64,000 bases of DNA from Mycobacterium numidiamassiliense (GCF_900157365.1 NZ_FUEZ01000003.1:248001-312000), one strand, 5' to 3'. Positions 1 to 8,896 are shown, counted from the first letter of the stretch. Notes: generated from the sequence alone by a model not told the origin. Program-made: numbers and translations.

Positions 1-1
1 G

Positions 2-214
2 TTCGCAGCGTCCATCACGGTGATGCTGCCGGCGGGATGCGGTTTTGAGGCCGTCCCCGGCATCATCGGCGGCGGAGCCGTCGGCCCGATGGCCGGTGCT
101 GGCAGCGCCGGCGGTGCCGGCGGTGCTGCTGGAAGCGCCGGCGGCATGGGCCGAGGCGGTGTCCCCGCCGGCTCGGTTGCGGGCGCGGGCGGCATTCTTC
201 CGACGCTGCCGTAG
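2..214 (+). CDS. Gly/Ala-rich putative lipoprotein, 5' end outside the window
   Basis: The frame is open from the first bases and ends in TAG. Before the first in-window start codons (GTG/ATG at 20-25) it reads FAASITVMLPAGCG, which looks like the end of a lipoprotein signal peptide with a lipobox (LPAGC), so the true start lies upstream. After the cysteine the chain is almost only Gly, Ala, Ser and Pro, ending ILPTLP. The gene at 494-697 has the same design (LPTGC lipobox, Gly/Ala tail, end PATLP), so the two look like tandem paralogues. The role is unknown; a surface or periplasmic lipoprotein is inferred. Confidence 0.55.
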   Translation, partial: FAASITVMLPAGCGFEAVPGIIGGGAVGPMAGAGSAGGAGGAAGSAGGMGRGGVPAGSVAGAGGILPTLP

Positions 215-493
215 CGGCCATAACGTCGCCGTCGCCGTCGCGAGCGTCGGCTCCCTTCTACCCGCAACAGCTAACCCACAACAGCAGGCGGGTCGACGCC
301 TCAGCTCAATCCATTGGCCCCGGTGATGGGCGTAGGGATCCAGATGATCGACAATTCGCCCGCGTTTTCGGCCTCATTCACTCGTGCTTCTCGTGCGGTT
401 CAGCCTGGCTTGAGCGAAATAGCTGTACACAAGTGCAGCAACGAGTATTAGTTGCGCACCAGTGCACAGACTCATAGGCGAAAGGCACGTTCT

Positions 494-697
494 GTGAACG
501 CACGGACCAAGAAGGTACTGATAACGGCGGCCGTAGCGCTCGCCTTCGTGACACTACCGACGGGATGTACGGTCGTTGCCAGTACCGCCGGACTCGGCGG
601 CGCTGCCGGCGCTGGCGTCACCGGCACCGGTGCCGGCGCCGGCGCAGCCGGTGGCGGCGCTGTCGGTGGCGTCATCCCCCCCGCCACGCTCCCCTGA
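494..697 (+). CDS. Small Gly/Ala-rich putative lipoprotein
   Basis: I chose the GTG at 494 because it gives a classic signal: positive N-terminus (NARTKK), hydrophobic stretch (VLITAAVALAFVTL) and lipobox LPTGC, with gaaagg shortly upstream. An in-frame TTG at 452 would add a basic 14-residue extension. The mature part is about 45 residues of Gly, Ala, Thr and Val and ends in IPPATLP. It shares architecture and C-terminal motif with the truncated gene at the window start. No enzymatic residues are visible. The composition resembles the low-complexity tails of mycobacterial surface proteins, but there is no PE/PPE motif. Confidence 0.6.
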   Translation: MNARTKKVLITAAVALAFVTLPTGCTVVASTAGLGGAAGAGVTGTGAGAGAAGGGAVGGVIPPATLP

Positions 698-741
698 CAC
701 GCTAAATCGCATCGCTGGACATCGTCATCGTCGAACCTGTG

Positions 742-1713
742 TTATCCGTTCTGACCCGGCGAGGGATTGAGCCGCAGATAGGCCTGGATCGTCGTTCCGG
801 TGGTCGCTGTATGGGTCCGCACCAGGTCCGATATCGCATTGACCAGAAACAACCCGCGGCTGGCCGGGCCGGTCGGGCCCGGGTCCAGCCGTCCCACCAG
901 TGGATCATCCAAGCGCCCGCTGTCGCGCGCTTCACACACCAGATGCTCGTCGTGCCGCCAGAAGGCCAGCCGGCACGCGCCGTCGGTGTACATCAGGCTG
1001 TTGGTGGCCAGCTCGGTGGCGATCAATTGCAGATCGTCGATGCCGTCCTGGGACAGTCCGACCCAGTCGCCGTAGTTGACTGCGAATGAGCGGGCCGGAC
1101 GCAGGTCGGTGGATTGCCTGACCGTGTAGGTGACCGCACCCGGATTGACGGGCAGCGGCTGGTTGCAGTTCGCCAGAATGTCGTCCGGCGCGTACTCGTC
1201 GCTGGGCTGCAACGCGCCGCATTTCCACACGAGAGGATGGGTCGCACGCGCACCGGCCAGCACGTCGTCTTCCAGCCTGCCCGCATCGTAGAGACACAAC
1301 GCCGTTAGCTGACGGCCCGCGAAAACCCCGTTGAGCAGCGCTTCGTGTTGCAAGCACGCCGGAATTTCTGCCGCGGTACGGCCGGGCCAAACGACTTGGC
1401 TGACGATCCGCACCCGTCGGTCCGGGTGTTCTTCAGCGAACGAGCCTTCCAGCGCCAGGAACCGGGTCGGGTTGCGAGCCACGTCAGCGCTGTCCGCCAG
1501 CTGCAGCCCGGCCGGCAATCCGCCGCCGGCACCGACTAGCGAGCCGCGCAGCAACTCCAGATTCTCGCCCGGCACCGCGACCAGCACCGCCTCGTCCATC
1601 GATAGACCGTCGTCGACGAAGGCGACCACAGAATCGAGGAACTCCCGCTGTGAGTGGTAGAGGAGCGCGGAATGAACGAAGCCTTGATGCTCGTTTCCCG
1701 TGCCCCTGACCAT
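742..1713 (-). CDS. MEDS-domain / HATPase anti-sigma-factor-like regulator
   Basis: A 323-residue two-domain signalling protein. Residues about 10-165 match the MEDS (DcmR-type) sensory domain that begins with a conserved FVHSALLYHS-type motif. Residues about 190-315 are an RsbW-like GHKL ATPase, with the N-box IATELATNSLMY and a late G-box RGLFLVNAISD. There is no dimerisation/phosphoacceptor histidine region, so an anti-sigma factor or serine kinase is more likely than a classical sensor kinase. The ATG at 1713 is preferred over a TTG at 1746 because AAGGGCG lies just upstream. It converges with the small lipoprotein gene. No sigma or anti-anti-sigma gene is adjacent, so the partner is unknown. 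Confidence 0.75.
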   Translation of the reverse strand: MVRGTGNEHQGFVHSALLYHSQREFLDSVVAFVDDGLSMDEAVLVAVPGENLELLRGSLVGAGGGLPAGLQLADSADVARNPTRFLALEGSFAEEHPDRRVRIVSQVVWPGRTAAEIPACLQHEALLNGVFAGRQLTALCLYDAGRLEDDVLAGARATHPLVWKCGALQPSDEYAPDDILANCNQPLPVNPGAVTYTVRQSTDLRPARSFAVNYGDWVGLSQDGIDDLQLIATELATNSLMYTDGACRLAFWRHDEHLVCEARDSGRLDDPLVGRLDPGPTGPASRGLFLVNAISDLVRTHTATTGTTIQAYLRLNPSPGQNG

Positions 1714-1883
1714 TCGCTCGCCCTTGCTGTCCGTCACCAATGCCAACTCCCCGCCAGCCCCTGCCGGAACTGCCCATCCGCACTACGTAAATCCGTGTCC
1801 CCCCAGTTACCCCAGTACCCCGCACGGGCGTTCGCTACGCAGTTGACACGTCACAAACCGGCCTCGCTCGACCAGGCTGCGGC

Positions 1884-3362
1884 CTACAACCACCACGAAG
1901 CCGCGGCATCGAGGTGACGACGGACGCGGTAGCGCGCCAAACTGTCGTCACCGATGGATATCGCCTCGAGAATTCGAAGGTGGGCATGCTCGACGGCGAC
2001 GGCGTCGTCCCAGGTGGGAAGCGCCTGCTCGGTACTGGTCCAATGGCGCCGGAACAACTCGACGATGATCCGCAAGAACAGATCCAGCAGTGCGTTGCCG
2101 GCCAGCTGCGCCAGTCCGAAGTGGAACCGAAATTCCTCGATTGTGGCCTTACGCACATCGTCGGCGGTACGGGGGCGTTCGTCTCGCGCGACTCGCTGGG
2201 TTTCGACGAACGCCGTCACATCAGAATCGGCGCGACGCATGACCACTTTGGCGACGTTGTCGATCTCGATGGCGTCCCGGACGCTGCGCAGGTCGTCGCG
2301 GCTCGGCCTGCGGTACTGGAGGTAGAGCGCGATCGTATCGATGCTGGCTTGCGCGTGCGGTTCCGTGACGACCAGCCCACCTCCTGGCCCGCGGCGCATC
2401 TGCGCGATCGAATGGTATTCGAGCAGCCGCACCGCTTCGCGTAACACCGCGCGGCTCACCCGATAGCGCTCTAACAAGGCCGTCTCGGTTCCGAAGATCG
2501 AGCCGATCTGCCAACCGCGGGCGGCGATCTCGTCGCCGATATTGGCCGCCAGTACCTCAGCCAACTTGCCCGGAGATCGGACCTGGCTGGCCGACGCGCG
2601 TGCGGCGCGGCTCGCCGGACCGGCCCGGCTGCCGCCCCGCGGCTCGGCACCGGGGTGATGGTCCTGCAGCCAAGCCGTCACCGCTTCCACATGCCGCTCG
2701 GACAGCGTCTTGGCCCGCGCGGAATCGCCCGCCGTCACGGCGGCAACCATCTCGGAATGGTCGATGTGCATGTAGTCGAGCGCCTCGACGGCCTCGCGGG
2801 GCGAGTCGGTTCGCGATTGCAGGGCGTACCGAGTGGTGAGCCGCATTAACACGTCGATAAATATTTGCAGGACAGGGTTTTTCGATTGCTCCGCGAGCGC
2901 GATGTGGAAGTCGTCGCGCGGCGCCGGTAGTCCGGGCCTCCACTGCTCCTCGGCGCGCAGCACGGCTCGTAGCCGGTCGATGCCGGATTCGTCGATTCGT
3001 TCGGCCGCCAGGGATGCCGCCAGGGGCTCGAGCACCAGGCGCGCGTTGAGCAGGTCGGAAAGCGTCGTGCCCAGGTACTCGAGATAGATGACAATGGCCC
3101 GGGTCGCCGGGCCCGCGTTCGGCTCGCAGATCAGCAACCCACCGTTGGGGCCACGCCGCATCCGGGCCACCTGATGGTGCTCGACCAGGCGAACGGCTTC
3201 TCGCAGCACCGACCGGCTCACGGAAAAGTGTTGCTGCAGAAAGCGTTCGGAGCCAAGCGATGCCCCGATGGGCCAGCCGCGCCGGACGATGTCGGCTTCG
3301 ATATCGCGGGCAATCGTGGAAGCGAGTTTCGTCGCGCGCCCGCCGTCCGGGTCGGTACTCAT
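1884..3362 (-). CDS. Duplicated FadR-type GntR regulator (two wHTH-FCD units)
   Basis: This 492-residue protein is an internal duplication. Both halves carry a GntR winged helix (VSRSVLREAVRLVEHH and VSRAVLREAVRLLEYH), a following RRGPxGGL wing, and an FCD-type helical effector domain. FadR-type GntR proteins normally have one such unit of about 240 residues and dimerise, so this chain could act as a built-in dimer. Start ATG 3362 lies just after the thiolase-like gene (stop 3385), so the two are probably cotranscribed. M. tuberculosis Rv3060c has, from memory, the same size and lies next to fadE22, as here with a few genes between. Acyl-CoA or fatty-acid ligands are inferred from the neighbours. 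Confidence 0.82.
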   Translation of the reverse strand: MSTDPDGGRATKLASTIARDIEADIVRRGWPIGASLGSERFLQQHFSVSRSVLREAVRLVEHHQVARMRRGPNGGLLICEPNAGPATRAIVIYLEYLGTTLSDLLNARLVLEPLAASLAAERIDESGIDRLRAVLRAEEQWRPGLPAPRDDFHIALAEQSKNPVLQIFIDVLMRLTTRYALQSRTDSPREAVEALDYMHIDHSEMVAAVTAGDSARAKTLSERHVEAVTAWLQDHHPGAEPRGGSRAGPASRAARASASQVRSPGKLAEVLAANIGDEIAARGWQIGSIFGTETALLERYRVSRAVLREAVRLLEYHSIAQMRRGPGGGLVVTEPHAQASIDTIALYLQYRRPSRDDLRSVRDAIEIDNVAKVVMRRADSDVTAFVETQRVARDERPRTADDVRKATIEEFRFHFGLAQLAGNALLDLFLRIIVELFRRHWTSTEQALPTWDDAVAVEHAHLRILEAISIGDDSLARYRVRRHLDAAASWWL

Positions 3363-3384
3363 GCCGGACTCGATCAGGCCCGTC

Positions 3385-4578
3385 TCAACACGTGAGCAGC
3401 ATGCATCCCGCGACCGGACCACCGCCGACGGAGACCACGCCAACCTCGGGTCGCTGTAACACCTGCCGCTCCCCCGCGTCGCCGCGCAGCTGCAAACATC
3501 CCTCGTGCAGCGCCCAGTAGCCGTGCATGCGACCCGCCGATAGCTGCCCCCCATAGGTATTCAGCGGCAGCACACCGTCGCGGGCGATCCGCACGCCGCC
3601 CTCGACGAACGGCCCGGCCTCGCCGTCGCCGCAGATCCCCAGGGCTTCCAGCCAGGCCAGGGTGAGATAGGTGAAGCCGTCGTACAATTCGGCGACGCCG
3701 AGGTCGGCGGGCTTCAACTCGGTGCGCGACCACATCTGCGCCGTGGCATCCGACATCGCCATCTTCGGGTAGTCGTCGCGGTGGAACCAGCCGCCGGCGC
3801 CGTCGGATCCACCGATCGCCTCCACCCGGACGGCGCGGTGCGGGCAGTCGGGGCCGTAGTCCGCATGCGACACCACGACGGCGATCGAACCGTCGATGGG
3901 CACATCGCAGTCCAGCAACCCGAACGGCGTCGACACCAGGCGCGCGCCCAGGTAATCGGCCATGGTCATCGGTTCCCGGTACACCGCAAGGGGATTCAGC
4001 GCGGCGTTACGCCGGCCGTTGAGGGCGAGCCAGCCCAACTGCTCCTTGGTTGTTCCATACAGCTCCATATGCCGACGACAATTCAGCGCTAGCCAGTTCG
4101 CCGCCGAATAGGCTTGGGCCGCAACCAGATCGTTGACGTCGTCCATGGCCCCGACGGCAGGCTTCGCTTCGCCTTCGGGAGTCTCGAACATCCGGGCAAG
4201 CGGCGGGGCGGGCGCGTCCTCTTCCTGCTTGACCGGCACGGTGCCCCCGAGCATCTGAATCGTCCGATAGACCACCACGTGATGAGCGCGCCCCTCGGAG
4301 ACCGCGCGGCAGGCCGACATCACCGGGCTCAGCAGTCCACCGGTGCCGAAGCCGGAACCGCAATCGGCCGCTTCGATCTGAAGTTCGGCGTTGACCTCCG
4401 CGGCGGGGGTGTCACCCAGGGTCGCGATGCCATCGACGTCGGTGGGCATCAGGCCGGCGTCGGAGATGGCAGCCCGCACGGCCTCCATGGTGAGGTCGCG
4501 GCCCGGTATGCCGGTGCGTCGGCCGATCCGCGAGATACCGACGCCCGACAAGATCGCGTCTTTTTCGAAATACGTCAT
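3385..4578 (-). CDS. Thiolase-like / nonspecific lipid-transfer (SCP-x type) protein
   Basis: The 397-residue chain has the thiolase-superfamily layout of mycobacterial SCP-x/Ltp proteins: GVGISRIGRRTG near the N-terminus, an EAADCGSGF stretch where the nucleophile region lies, ELYDGFTYLTL in the middle, and NTYGGQLSAGRMHG plus SVGGGPVAG near the end. Such proteins, with a DUF35 partner, perform acyl-CoA thiolysis or retro-aldol cleavage of sterol side chains. A DUF35 gene starts divergently 56 bp away. The GNEAF-type and terminal CxG motifs of classical thiolases are absent, which supports the SCP-x/Ltp group. ATG 4578 is preferred over GTG 4584 because of the GGGCGG spacing. The substrate is unknown. 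Confidence 0.75.
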   Translation of the reverse strand: MTYFEKDAILSGVGISRIGRRTGIPGRDLTMEAVRAAISDAGLMPTDVDGIATLGDTPAAEVNAELQIEAADCGSGFGTGGLLSPVMSACRAVSEGRAHHVVVYRTIQMLGGTVPVKQEEDAPAPPLARMFETPEGEAKPAVGAMDDVNDLVAAQAYSAANWLALNCRRHMELYGTTKEQLGWLALNGRRNAALNPLAVYREPMTMADYLGARLVSTPFGLLDCDVPIDGSIAVVVSHADYGPDCPHRAVRVEAIGGSDGAGGWFHRDDYPKMAMSDATAQMWSRTELKPADLGVAELYDGFTYLTLAWLEALGICGDGEAGPFVEGGVRIARDGVLPLNTYGGQLSAGRMHGYWALHEGCLQLRGDAGERQVLQRPEVGVVSVGGGPVAGCMLLTC

Positions 4579-4611
4579 CTGCACCGCCCGTAGACCGTCG
4601 CACTCAAGGAC

Positions 4612-4631
4612 GAATAGAGTGTACTGTATTC
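4612..4631. promoter_or_regulatory. 20-bp perfect palindrome between thiolase-like and DUF35 genes
   Basis: GAATAGAGTGTACTGTATTC is self-complementary at 18 of 20 positions (GAATA-x-AGT-GT-ACT-x-TATTC). It fills the intergenic space between divergent starts at 4578 and 4635, ending 3 bp before the DUF35 GTG. The position fits an operator controlling both genes. The adjacent duplicated GntR protein is the obvious candidate binder (inference). Confidence 0.7.
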
Positions 4632-4634
4632 GTC

Positions 4635-4985
4635 GTGCCAGCCGAGTCGACGTCGCCGCTGCTCGTCGAGTATTGCGACGATTGCGATCGTTGGGTGCAT
4701 CCCGCGGCCGGCGAATGCCGCACCTGCGGCGGCCGGCTGGTCGCCCGGCCGGTCTCCGGACGTGGCACCGTGTTCACCTACACGGTCAACCACCATCCCT
4801 ATAACCCGGAAATCCCGGTTCCCTACGTGATCGCCATCGTCGAGCTCGCCGAACAAAGTGGCCTGCGCGTGGCGGCCAATATCGTTGACTGCGAACCCGA
4901 TTCGGTGACCTGCGGGATGGCCGTCGATATCCGGCCGGACAAGGGCGCCGGCGGGGCACCGCTGTTCGCACCGGCCAGCAACTGA
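4635..4985 (+). CDS. DUF35 Zn-ribbon/OB-fold acyl-CoA-binding partner protein
   Basis: A 116-residue protein with four metal cysteines (C14, C17, C28, C31) forming a rubredoxin-like zinc ribbon, then an OB-fold (GRGTVFTYTVNHHPYNPEIPVPYVIAIVEL). This is the DUF35 family, whose members form complexes with Ltp/SCP-x thiolase-like proteins (for example ChsH2-Ltp2 in sterol degradation). It is divergent from such a protein here, so a complex is likely. The GTG start sits 3 bp after the palindrome with no clear Shine-Dalgarno sequence, so the transcript may be leaderless. Confidence 0.82.
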   Translation: MPAESTSPLLVEYCDDCDRWVHPAAGECRTCGGRLVARPVSGRGTVFTYTVNHHPYNPEIPVPYVIAIVELAEQSGLRVAANIVDCEPDSVTCGMAVDIRPDKGAGGAPLFAPASN

Positions 4986-5804
4986 TCAGCGCTTGCGCGC
5001 AGTCACCAGCAGGTATTCCCACTCCATCGTCGACGACCCGGCCAGGTGGCGGTCGCCGAGTTCGGCCAGCTGCGAGTCCAACGCCTCGACCCGAGCGGCG
5101 TCCTCGGCGATACCCCGGTAGGCGGCGATTGTCGGCCCGTAATTCGCTTTGAAGAAGTCACGGAAAGCCGCACCATCGGCGAAGTGGTCGATCCGCAACG
5201 CCGCGCGCTCGGCGGTGAACTCGGTGATCCGATCCCCCAGCAAGGTCCGCACATGGTCGGCGCTGCCCCACAGCGTCGCGGGCTGGGCACCCGGCGGCGT
5301 CGGCACGTAGGGCTTCATCGTCGCGAACATCTGACCGATGAAGCCCTCCGGTGTCCAGTTGAGCAGCCCGATCACACCGCCGGGCCGGCAGACTCGGACC
5401 AGCTCGTCGGCCACGGGCTGGTGATGCGGCACGAACATCACGCCGACGCACGAAAGCACGGCGTCGAATTCGCCACTGCGACAGGGCAATGCCTCGGCAT
5501 TGGCTTCCAGCCACCGCAGGTTGATACCGCGGGCCCGGGCGATCGCCTCGCCGCGTGCGAGCAGGTCCGGGCATAGGTCGCTGGCCACTACCTCGGCGCC
5601 GCGCAGCGCGGCCGGTAGCGCCGCATTGCCGGTCCCGGCCGCCACGTCGAGCACCCGCTCGCCCGCGTCGATTCCGCACGCCCGCACCAGCGCCGGCCCG
5701 AGCGGTGCCACCAGCTCGGCCGCAACGGTGCCGTAGTCCCCCAACGCCCATAGCGCGCGATGCGTGCCTTCGTAGGCGCGCCCGGTTTCAGTTGCTGCGG
5801 TCAT
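4986..5804 (-). CDS. Class I SAM-dependent methyltransferase
   Basis: The 272-residue protein has methyltransferase motif I at residues 51-60 (VLDVAAGTGN), an acidic motif II (VVASDLCPDLL) and the post-motif region RVCRPGGVIGLLNW, typical of UbiE/Methyltransf_11 enzymes. Cytosolic, with no targeting signal. ATG 5804 follows a good AGAAAGGGACG ribosome-binding site. It ends one base after the DUF35 stop (tail to tail) and is divergent from the HxlR regulator at 5956, which probably controls it. The substrate cannot be read from the sequence. Confidence 0.85.
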   Translation of the reverse strand: MTAATETGRAYEGTHRALWALGDYGTVAAELVAPLGPALVRACGIDAGERVLDVAAGTGNAALPAALRGAEVVASDLCPDLLARGEAIARARGINLRWLEANAEALPCRSGEFDAVLSCVGVMFVPHHQPVADELVRVCRPGGVIGLLNWTPEGFIGQMFATMKPYVPTPPGAQPATLWGSADHVRTLLGDRITEFTAERAALRIDHFADGAAFRDFFKANYGPTIAAYRGIAEDAARVEALDSQLAELGDRHLAGSSTMEWEYLLVTARKR

Positions 5805-5955
5805 GATGTCGTCCCTTTCTGGTCATTTCCCACCATCGTTGGTTCGCTGCTGTACCGATTCCAGTGGCAGATCTGAATCGACCGCAGTTCACAATCTGTA
5901 CTAGCCACTTCCCCTGTTGAGAGCGTCTACTGGACACAGTGAAAGGACTGTCGTG

Positions 5956-6639
5956 ATGCCCGAGAAGTCGAAGTATGGCCAGTTTTGTCCGGTGGCAAAG
6001 GCGATGGAACTGCTCGACGAGCGCTGGACGCTGCTGGTCGTACGCGAGTTGCTGGCGGGCAGCGCGCACTTCAACGACCTGCGCCGCGGGGTGCCGAAGA
6101 TGTCGCCGGCGTTGTTGTCGAAGCGATTGAAATCGTTGAGCCGGGCCGGTGTTATCGAGCGCACCGACGTCGACGGGCGCTCCTCGTATGCGCTGACGCC
6201 CTGCGGCCGGGAGCTCGCGCCAGTGGTGGAAGCGCTGGGTCAGTGGGGAGTTCGCTGGATGCCCGAGATCGGCGACGACGACCTCGACCCGCATCTGCTG
6301 ATGTGGGATATCCATCGTTCGATTCCCATCGACGCGTGGCCGCGGACACGCACGGTCGTGGCCTTCACGCTGAGCGGAGTAGCCGCGAAGGCGTCTCGCT
6401 GGTGGCTCATGGTCTCCGAAGGAGCTTCGGACGTCTGCGATTTCGACCCGGGTTACGACGTGGCCGCGACGGTCGAGACCAGCCTGCGCACGCTGATCGA
6501 ATTGTGGCGGGGAGACATCTCGTGGTCGCGCGCCATGCTCAACGGCGCCGTGACGATCACGGGCGGCGCGGACGCGCGCCGGGCCGTACCGGGCTGGATC
6601 GGCCAATCACGGATGGCGGCCGTCCCGCGCCCGGCGTGA
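5956..6639 (+). CDS. HxlR-family winged-helix regulator with C-terminal ligand domain
   Basis: Residues 1-95 form an HxlR winged helix: FCPVAKAMELLDERWTLLVVRELL, a recognition region SPALLSKRLKSLSRAGVI, and a wing RTDVDGRSSYALT. Unlike short HxlR proteins (about 110-150 residues) it continues to 227 residues with a domain resembling an SCP2/sterol-carrier fold (FDPGYDVAATVETSLRTLIELWRGDISW). A lipid or hydrophobic ligand sensor is inferred. ATG 5956 (or the adjacent GTG 5953) is chosen for the gaaagga at 5941-5947. It is divergent from the methyltransferase gene. Confidence 0.85.
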   Translation: MPEKSKYGQFCPVAKAMELLDERWTLLVVRELLAGSAHFNDLRRGVPKMSPALLSKRLKSLSRAGVIERTDVDGRSSYALTPCGRELAPVVEALGQWGVRWMPEIGDDDLDPHLLMWDIHRSIPIDAWPRTRTVVAFTLSGVAAKASRWWLMVSEGASDVCDFDPGYDVAATVETSLRTLIELWRGDISWSRAMLNGAVTITGGADARRAVPGWIGQSRMAAVPRPA

Positions 6640-6646
6640 CGGCAAG

Positions 6647-8812
6647 TTAGTTGATCAGCGGGTCGCGGGGCATGCCGAGGATGCGCTCGGCGATCTGATT
6701 GCGGGTGACCTCCGAGGTGCCACCGGCGATCGACATGCCACGGGCACCCATGATCATCCGGCCCGCCAACGCGCCGGGCCCCTCGGTGAGCGCGACCTCC
6801 GGCCCCAGCAAGGCCGCCGAGATCGCCGCCCCGTCCACCATGTGTTCGGCCAACTTGAGTTTGGTGACGTTGCCTTCCGGGCCCGGGCCCGCCCCTTCGA
6901 CGCTGCGGGCGGCGCGACGCAGGTTCAGCAGCCGCAGCGCATGGTCATCGGCGAGATAGTTTCCGACGCGAATCTTGGCTCCCGCCAACTGATCTGGCCG
7001 CTTCTTGACGAGGTCGATCAGGGCGTCCGCCAGGCCCTCGTAGAAGGAGCCGCTGCCGCCGATGCTGACACGCTCGTTGCCGAGCGTCGCACGAGCGACG
7101 GTCCATCCGGTGTTGGGTGCGCCGACGACGTCTTCGTCAGGCACAAACAGATCGTTGAAAAAGACTTCGTTGAAGTCCGAGTCGCCGGTGATCTGGCGCA
7201 GTGGCCGCACCTCGACCTCGGGCGCCTTCATGTCGACGATCACCGTGGTGATGCCGCCGTGCTTGGACGCCTCAGGATCGGTGCGCACGGTGGCCAGCCC
7301 GCGCGCGCAGTAGTGGGCCCCGCTGGTCCACACCTTCTGCCCGTTGATCGTCCAGCCACCGTCGACCCTGGTGGCGCGAGTCCTGATGGACGCCGCATCC
7401 GAGCCGGCCTCGGGCTCGGAGAACAGCTGGCACCAGATCTCGTCCTTGCGCAGCGCCTTCTCCACGAATCTTTCGATCTGCCATGGTGTTCCATGCTGGA
7501 TCAGCGTCAGAATCACCCATCCGGTGATTCCGTAGTCGGGGCGCTTGATGCCGGCCGCGCGGAACTCCTCCTCGATCACGAGTTGTTCCACCGCGTCGGC
7601 CGCGCGGCCCCATGGTTTGGGCCAGTGCGGCATCACATAGCCGGTCTCGATCAGCTTCTCGCGCTGCGCCTGCTTGTCCAGGGCGGCGATCTCGGCGGCG
7701 TCGGCGTGGATCCGGGTGCGCAATTCCTCGGCCTCTGGCGGCAGGTCCAGGCTGTTCTCCCGAAAGCCGCCCGACGCGGTGCGGTCGAAGACGTCGGCGG
7801 CCGGTGCGTCGCCGCCGAACAGCGCCGAGGTCACCAGCGACCGGCGCAGATGCAGATGCGCGTCGTGCTCCCAGGTGAAGCCGATGCCGCCGTGCACCTG
7901 AATGTTGAGCTCGGCATTGCGTGCGTATGCGGGAAACGCATGCGCCGCAGCCACTGCGGCGGCCAGGCGGAACTGCGATTCGTCCTCGGATTCCGCGCGT
8001 GAGGCGTCCCACACCGCGGCCGTCGCAGACTCCGAGGCCACCAGCATGTTGGCGCAATGATGCTTCACAGCCTGGAAAGTGGCGATGGTGCGGCCGAATT
8101 GCTGCCGTACCTTGGCGTAGTCGACGGCGGCCTCGACGCAGTCGGTGGCACCGCCGACGGCCTCGGCGGCCAGCACCGTCCGTGCCCGGGCCAGCGCCGA
8201 TTCCCGCGCCCCAGCCACGATGTCGTCGGGACCGACGCTCACGTTGTCCAGGCGAACGCGCCCGGAACGCCGCGTCGGGTCGAGATTCCCGGGCACCTCG
8301 ACCGAGACACCGGATCGGCCGCGTTCCAGCAGCAGCACGTCGTCACCCACGGCGATCACCAGCAGCTCGGCGAGCCCGGCGCCCAGCACGATTCCGGCCT
8401 CTCCGTTGGCCACCCCGTCGGCGAGGACCACCTGGCCGTCCAGCCCGATGCCCGCGGTGAGGGTCCCGTCGATCAGGCCGGGCAGCAGTCGCGACTTCTG
8501 CTCGCCCGAGCCATCTTTGGCGATGATCGCCGAGGCGATCACCGTCGGGACGAAGGGTCCGGGGGCCACCGCGCGACCGAGCTCTTCGATCACCACGACG
8601 AGTTCGGGCAATCCGAAGCCGGACCCACCGTATTCCTCATCGACGTGCAAGCCGAGCCAGCCGAGTTCGACGATGCCCTGCCAGAAGCCGGGCCGGGCCT
8701 CGTCCGTCGCGTCCAGCAGCGATCGCGCGGCCCATCGAGCCTTCTGCGAAGTCAGGAAGCCGCGGGCAACGTCGGCGAGCTCACGGTGATCGTCGGTCAG
8801 TGCGATACCCAT
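6647..8812 (-). CDS. fadE22: Two-domain acyl-CoA dehydrogenase FadE22
   Basis: The 721-residue chain fuses two acyl-CoA dehydrogenase units. The first (about 1-340) has a DEEYGGSGFGLPELVVVIEELGRA start and a VHGGIGFTWEHDAHL end. The second (about 355-721) contains FSEPEAGSDAASIRTRA, INGQKVWTSGAHYC and GGTSEVTRNQIAERILGMPRD. Two-domain FadE proteins such as FadE34 and FadE22 oxidise acyl-CoA thioesters with FAD. The symbol rests on length and order (GntR regulator upstream, then an SDR, ligB and cstA downstream), remembered as matching Rv3061c. It follows the SDR gene on the same strand by 121 bp, which holds its own candidate control motif. Confidence 0.85.
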   Translation of the reverse strand: MGIALTDDHRELADVARGFLTSQKARWAARSLLDATDEARPGFWQGIVELGWLGLHVDEEYGGSGFGLPELVVVIEELGRAVAPGPFVPTVIASAIIAKDGSGEQKSRLLPGLIDGTLTAGIGLDGQVVLADGVANGEAGIVLGAGLAELLVIAVGDDVLLLERGRSGVSVEVPGNLDPTRRSGRVRLDNVSVGPDDIVAGARESALARARTVLAAEAVGGATDCVEAAVDYAKVRQQFGRTIATFQAVKHHCANMLVASESATAAVWDASRAESEDESQFRLAAAVAAAHAFPAYARNAELNIQVHGGIGFTWEHDAHLHLRRSLVTSALFGGDAPAADVFDRTASGGFRENSLDLPPEAEELRTRIHADAAEIAALDKQAQREKLIETGYVMPHWPKPWGRAADAVEQLVIEEEFRAAGIKRPDYGITGWVILTLIQHGTPWQIERFVEKALRKDEIWCQLFSEPEAGSDAASIRTRATRVDGGWTINGQKVWTSGAHYCARGLATVRTDPEASKHGGITTVIVDMKAPEVEVRPLRQITGDSDFNEVFFNDLFVPDEDVVGAPNTGWTVARATLGNERVSIGGSGSFYEGLADALIDLVKKRPDQLAGAKIRVGNYLADDHALRLLNLRRAARSVEGAGPGPEGNVTKLKLAEHMVDGAAISAALLGPEVALTEGPGALAGRMIMGARGMSIAGGTSEVTRNQIAERILGMPRDPLIN

Positions 8813-8896
8813 GCCGGCCTCCTCGCAGCGCTACCAACCCTGTGCCGGATTGGTTAGCCTGCCCCGTTCCGAGGGGGAACGGGGCGGCTGCCTAAT

